The translations under genes were made by a program, and so were the position numbers. Positions 59,526-64,000 of a stretch of DNA of 64,000 nucleotides are shown one piece after another (position 1 is the first letter of the stretch; every line of letters begins with the position of its first letter). The notes under the pieces are model-generated. The model saw only the letters and a list, made by a program, of their open reading frames with translations. It did not search any database and was not told the origin of the DNA. Location: contig JAXBDG010000006.1 of NCBI GenBank assembly GCA_036320915.1, forward strand, positions 558,001 through 622,000, written 5' to 3'. This DNA is from Linnemannia elongata (Eukaryota > Mortierellomycota > Mortierellomycetes > Mortierellales > Mortierellaceae).

Positions 59526-62377
59526 CTATGGGGTTGATGGCAAACAGTATTCACACGACATACACCTGTGAAATTATTAGCCGTTGTAAGGTTAAAAAAA
59601 AGGCACTCGAACTCAGCTGGTTCGCCCTTTCATAACTTGAACACGAACACAACTCAGAAAAGTAATAACACAAGGCGCATAAGAAGGCGAGGAAGGGTCA
59701 GGGTCAGGGGGCAGATGGAGATGGGAAAGAGAGCCAAGAAATAGTGTATATCCATCGCCCAACGGACAACGGACAACAGACATTCATGAAAAATACAAAC
59801 AACAATAAGACAGGTGAATGCAAACAGGTACCGATCGATGGCGACTTGTGTATGTATGTGCGCCCAATTGCTCTCAACATTTTTTTTCTCTCTGTCAAAA
59901 GAGGTAGGGGGGTCAGAGAGAGTGAGGGGGAAGGGGCGCGTCTCTGCTGCTCACTTTCTCTTTTCTCATTCCCTCTTGCCCTGTACCAGGTACACGACAA
60001 AAAAATGGAGGCAGCTATTTCCCCCTCTGCCTCGGTTATCCGTTTGGCTGCTGCTTTGCATTTCATTGTATCTTTGCATGCCATCACTGTCGTGTGTAAA
60101 CATGAACACAAAGGAGATACCATATTTACCACTGATACCTCTCAGCCCTTCCATCTCTCTCGCATTCTTCCAAAACTCTTTAATTGTTGAGCAGGACAAT
60201 GACGGATAAACATACAAAAGAGATTAGGGAACGAGACATACTAGGAAAACAACGAACGAAGATGAAGACAGAGACAGGAAGGGAAGGCACATCCGGGTGA
60301 GTTGAAATTAGTTGGGTCATAGCAAGAAAGACGAGAGCAAACAAACAACAACGGCTATCTATGAAAAGACAGAATAAATGGTACAAGCGATGACTGTATG
60401 TCGCACCAAAACTCAAAAGTTCAAAGAAGAGACCATGGAAACCACAACCGAACCCTCCAAAAGAAAGGCCTGGATTAGAATTGCTGGTCCCCTCCCTTTT
60501 ACTTTCACTTTCCCTCGGGTTCGCTTGTGTTTCTGTGCGCCTGTCGGTTCGTTCTTTGGGTTGGGTTCACTTGCGCGCCGCCTTTGTTTTCACTCATTCC
60601 CTATCCCTTTAACTTTTTTTGTTTGTTGTGTGAGCAAATTTCAGTGAGAGACGGGAGAGGAGGATGAGTCGACCAGGGATACTGAGGCAGAGTTGAGAGC
60701 CGTGCATGTGGATTCGAAACTCTCTTATAAAAAACCATAGGATAGGCCAATTAGCGACACAGTTTGGATCTGAACCTCAAGGGAAGGTCAAAGATCATGA
60801 ACACTGTGCATAGGCAGAGGGAAGGAAAGAGGCAAGGTAAGCAAATGGAACCTGGAAGTGAACAACACAAACATGCAAACAACGCAGAAGGGAAAAAATT
60901 GTGAGCACAACTAGGAGATGAGAGGGAGGGAGGATACATGAAAAGAGACAGCAATGAAGATGAACACAAAAAGAGTACTAAGAAAAAAGAGTTGGATGAG
61001 GATAGAGAGAAGTTGCTCACAGCCAACGGGAACACATCCGTGAAACTGTTTCTTCGGCTTCATGACAGGCTGTGGCGTCAGTGCAACCATTGCGCGTCAC
61101 CTTTGTACCATTCTCTTTTGGAGACGAAGGGAGAGGAATGGACAATGGAGAAGAAAAGTTGGTTTGTGCAGTAAATGATGAGACATGCAATTAACGGGAA
61201 GACAGGCACGCATTTGGATGAGACTAGGGAGGGATGGGGGGAAGGAGATGGGGGGTGAATAAGATGTGCAGAATGCACAGGATGTGAAGTTACGCTTTTT
61301 CGCGTTGAAAAAAATAATCTCATTTTCTGCTCCACACCATTCACGAGATAGCGTCTCATAAACCAACTTCATCGTCTTGCCTCATCTTTCACTTCTTCAG
61401 TTGTCCATTTCATTCTTCATTAGTATTCTTATCCTTTCATTCTCTCTTTGAATTTCCACAGCCAATAGTACTTTACATTACGCGGCTGCGATACCCGTTT
61501 CTCAGGAACTGAGCAAATGCTGAAAACAAAACCACCCAAAAACACACAAACACCTAAAAATGTGCCAGACAAACAGCCCATTCTTTTTTTCTCTCTCGCT
61601 GTAACACCCTGCAGGAATTAGACTGGTCTAGTGAAACGGCTCTCAATCTCTTTGATGGATACCTTCGAGGAACCCCTCAATGGCGCGGCGCACCCTGGGC
61701 AATCTTTCTCCATAATCCAATCCGTGGACTGAAAAATGACAAGACGATCTAATCCAGATATGGAAAGCTGGTTGCAAGCTTACCTAGAAGGATGGGAGAG
61801 AGAGAAAGTGAGAGCAATGTTCTATCCATTCCCCCATCGAGGTCCAAAGGGAGGAATGAGCTTTTTCGTGTCATTTGTTGTTGTCTTTATTGGCTTTTGT
61901 AAGACTAGACAGCCTGTCTATTACTTGGCATATCCCACCCTAAACCGTCTTTCGCCTCTTTTTTCTTATTTTACTATTGTTTTTGTGGTAGGTCTGCTAC
62001 TGTGTGCTCTCGTGCATGGCTGTTGCAGTTTATTGACTCAAACAAAAAACCCCAAAAAAATGTGCTGAAACAAAGATACAATTGCTTGTTGTAGTCTGCT
62101 TGTGTTTATGTGCATTTTCAAACGAAAGAGCAAAAAAGAAAAAAGAGAAAGGGAATTGGGGTGAGTGAAGAGCTCTACGTGTGTTCAACCTACCTTCCAC
62201 GTCGCACCCACATTAACTTTTTTATTTCGCAAACACTATCATTGCTTCGCCTCCAGGAAAGTCCCTTCAATATAAGTTTTGTGCACACAGAAGGAAAAAA
62301 GGCTGTAGGGGATCACCCTATCTCTGGATTTCAATTAACGGCTACATATGATAATACGATCGATGAGGTACGGACTG

Positions 62378-62383
62378 TTTATT
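62378..62383 (-). terminator. Poly(A) signal of the second subtilase
   Basis: AATAAA on the minus strand, about 75 bp beyond the stop codon. Confidence 0.45.
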
Positions 62384-62457
62384 AGCCATTAAGAGAAAGG
62401 ACGGGAAAAGAAGAAAGGAGAGGGGAAGAGGGAGGGGTTTGGGTATCGATAAGGAGT

Positions 62458-64000
62458 CTAAACAGAGACTTCAACGGTACCAAGGTCAAAGACCTCATAA
62501 TCAGCAGGATAAGCGCCTTTGGTCAGCTTCTTCTGGTTCGCAACCACAATGTTGTAACTACCAGGACCCAACTGGACTGGAGCAGTCGCGTTAACAGCCG
62601 CCCAGACCTCTCCCCGCCAAGCGTACTGTCGAGCATCATACTTGCCATTCGCGTCCAGGTTGGCGTTACGACCTGTGGGGCCAAAAGCGGCACCCCACCA
62701 TGCGGTAAAGACATATCCGAGGAACTTTTTGGTCGTGGCGTCAATGACTCGGATGGTGCCGTCGGGACTGTGAGAACCGTAGCGGACAATAATGGTGGGT
62801 GCGGCGGTTTTGAAGTTGAAAACAAAGTTGGAAGTGGGGACGTTGATCACGGTGCCGTTGGCTTGGGTGGCAGCCAAGGAGGGGAATCCGAGATCTGTGT
62901 CCATGATGGGCATCTTGCTGACATCACCCTTAAGACCGATGTAGGGGACATGGACAGAGGGAGAGCCCTCAGTGGCAGGGATGGCGACGACAAATCCCGA
63001 GTAAAGGGGGAACTGAGCAGCGTTACCAGCCTTGGGCTCGGCGAAGGTAACAGTGACCTTGACAGACTTTCCAGCAGGGATCTTGACCTTGTTAGCCGAG
63101 AACGAGAGCAAGGCGTAGTCAGCCTCAATTACGGGTCGAGGATGGGGAAAGACATTGCCCTTGGTGTATGAATTCAGTGCGTCCGCAGGCGAGTGGGACA
63201 AGGTATAGGTCTCAGTCTTCCTGCCAACGTTCTTGATGGTGATCTGTTGGATTTTGCGGAGGTTAACAGAATCCAGGAGGTCAATATGGTCAGGAGAAAC
63301 AAGGGCTGAGGTGGTCAGAGCGTTCCAGACGTTGATGAGACCAGCTCCTTGCTTGGCTACAGAGGCATAGGTCTTGGAGCCCCAGTTTTTGGAGATCGTG
63401 GCCGTGTTCTTGAAGACGCGGCGGACGTCAATGCCCGAAGGCTTAGTTTTTGTCAGCTGGTAGTACAAGGCCTGGGCACCGGCATAGTAAGGAGTAGCCA
63501 TTGAAGTACCGGACAAGAGAGCGTACGAACCCTTGGCGCGAGGGTAGGCAGAGTAAATGTTTCCGCCGGGGCCTCCAATATCGGGCTTGGAACGGAGGTC
63601 GCCATCGACACCGTAGGAAGACATATCAGCTGGAGCGCCGCCGCCCTCGACAATGACTGTAGAAACGGTCTTGGACCAGCCGAGAACGTTCTTGGGGTTC
63701 TTCTTGTACGCAGCAATGATGGCTTCACCGCCGCGGGCCTCGAGTGACGCCATAGGCAGATCGGCGACACCGGAAAGAAGGGTCATTCCAAACGGAGTGC
63801 TGACGGCGAGGATACCAGCAACACCGAGGCCCTTGGCAATGTTACCACGACCGACTGAACCGCAACGAGTCAAGTCACCAGAGAGTAGGACAACCTTGCC
63901 CTTGACATCAAGGCCTGTGTAGGCAGCCATCTCACATCCATCCTGGAGGACTCCGGCCTTGTCGAAGAGAGGGAATAACATGACCGTGGCTGGTAAATCA
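62458..64000 (-). CDS. Second subtilisin-like protease (S8), 5' part outside window
   Basis: The open minus-strand frame runs from the window edge to TAA at 62458, about 513 residues. It covers the PA-domain insert (VLLSGDLTRCGSVGRG), the catalytic Ser motif (LLSGTSMATPYYAG), the KPDI..PGG segment and the Fn3-like C-terminus, ending FDLGTVEVSV. The signal peptide, propeptide and catalytic Asp and His should lie beyond 64000. By eye roughly two-thirds of residues match the intact neighbour, so this is a tandem duplicate rather than a recent copy. Changes such as DIGGPGGN for DIAAPGGN near the active site may be functional. Start and possible first intron are not visible. Confidence 0.93.
   Translation of the reverse strand, partial: DLPATVMLFPLFDKAGVLQDGCEMAAYTGLDVKGKVVLLSGDLTRCGSVGRGNIAKGLGVAGILAVSTPFGMTLLSGVADLPMASLEARGGEAIIAAYKKNPKNVLGWSKTVSTVIVEGGGAPADMSSYGVDGDLRSKPDIGGPGGNIYSAYPRAKGSYALLSGTSMATPYYAGAQALYYQLTKTKPSGIDVRRVFKNTATISKNWGSKTYASVAKQGAGLINVWNALTTSALVSPDHIDLLDSVNLRKIQQITIKNVGRKTETYTLSHSPADALNSYTKGNVFPHPRPVIEADYALLSFSANKVKIPAGKSVKVTVTFAEPKAGNAAQFPLYSGFVVAIPATEGSPSVHVPYIGLKGDVSKMPIMDTDLGFPSLAATQANGTVINVPTSNFVFNFKTAAPTIIVRYGSHSPDGTIRVIDATTKKFLGYVFTAWWGAAFGPTGRNANLDANGKYDARQYAWRGEVWAAVNATAPVQLGPGSYNIVVANQKKLTKGAYPADYEVFDLGTVEVSV

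Larger units (their letters stand above)
59337..62457. other. Intergenic between the two subtilases
   Basis: About 3.1 kb. The first 250 bp is the promoter/leader of the intact subtilase. The rest has short open frames only, including 110 codons with two hydrophobic runs (61736-62068) that lack codon bias. A segment near 61620-61735 reads HGLDYGERLPRVRRAIEG on the minus strand and may be a gene relic, but no family is recognised. Confidence 0.4.

Noticed and set aside
60690..60790. GGTTCAGATCC and GTTTCGAATCC strings resembling tRNA box B (minus strand)
   Set aside because: No paired acceptor, D or anticodon arms could be drawn around either string.

Overview
The window looks like nuclear DNA of a filamentous, early-diverging fungus, most probably Mortierellomycotina. 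Supporting signs are short spliceosomal GT-AG introns (94-148 bp apart from one of 991 bp), glutamine-rich C2H2 transcription factors, secreted S8 proteases, and a tandem family whose layout resembles, from memory, a large family of uncharacterised Mortierellaceae proteins. No species was identified, and no rRNA, CRISPR array or convincing tRNA was seen.

Layout. 1-1138 (+) holds the 3' part of a DusA-type tRNA-dihydrouridine synthase, convergent with a three-KH-domain RNA-binding protein at 1419-2868 (-). About 19.7 kb follow with no firm gene, only two weak exon candidates; the last 5 kb is strongly pyrimidine-rich. 22644-25826 (+) encodes a 1060-aa polyQ protein with three C2H2-type fingers in a Crz1-like order. 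26647-39044 (+) carries three tandem paralogs of 1207, 1187 and 1152 aa, each with one phase-2 intron at the same codon. A 762-bp retroposed element with a 20-bp target-site duplication lies between paralogs 2 and 3.

A 215-bp TA-flanked MITE follows at 39432-39646, then about 9.7 kb without a clear gene, again pyrimidine-rich toward its end. 49401-53899 (+) encodes a three-exon, ten-finger C2H2 protein of 1131 aa. The right end is a subtilisin-like protease (S8) cluster, all on the minus strand: a decayed C-terminal fragment (55692-56035), an intact 868-aa secreted enzyme (56615-59336) and a third copy cut by the window edge (62458-64000). A 309-bp near-perfect foldback element (56125-56433) lies between the fragment and the intact gene.

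The most interesting material is accessory: the mosaic three-gene array of unknown function, the retroposon upstream of its third member with two copies of a structured 60-nt unit, and the foldback element beside the protease pseudogene. Nothing suggests an operon or one shared pathway; the genes look independently transcribed.
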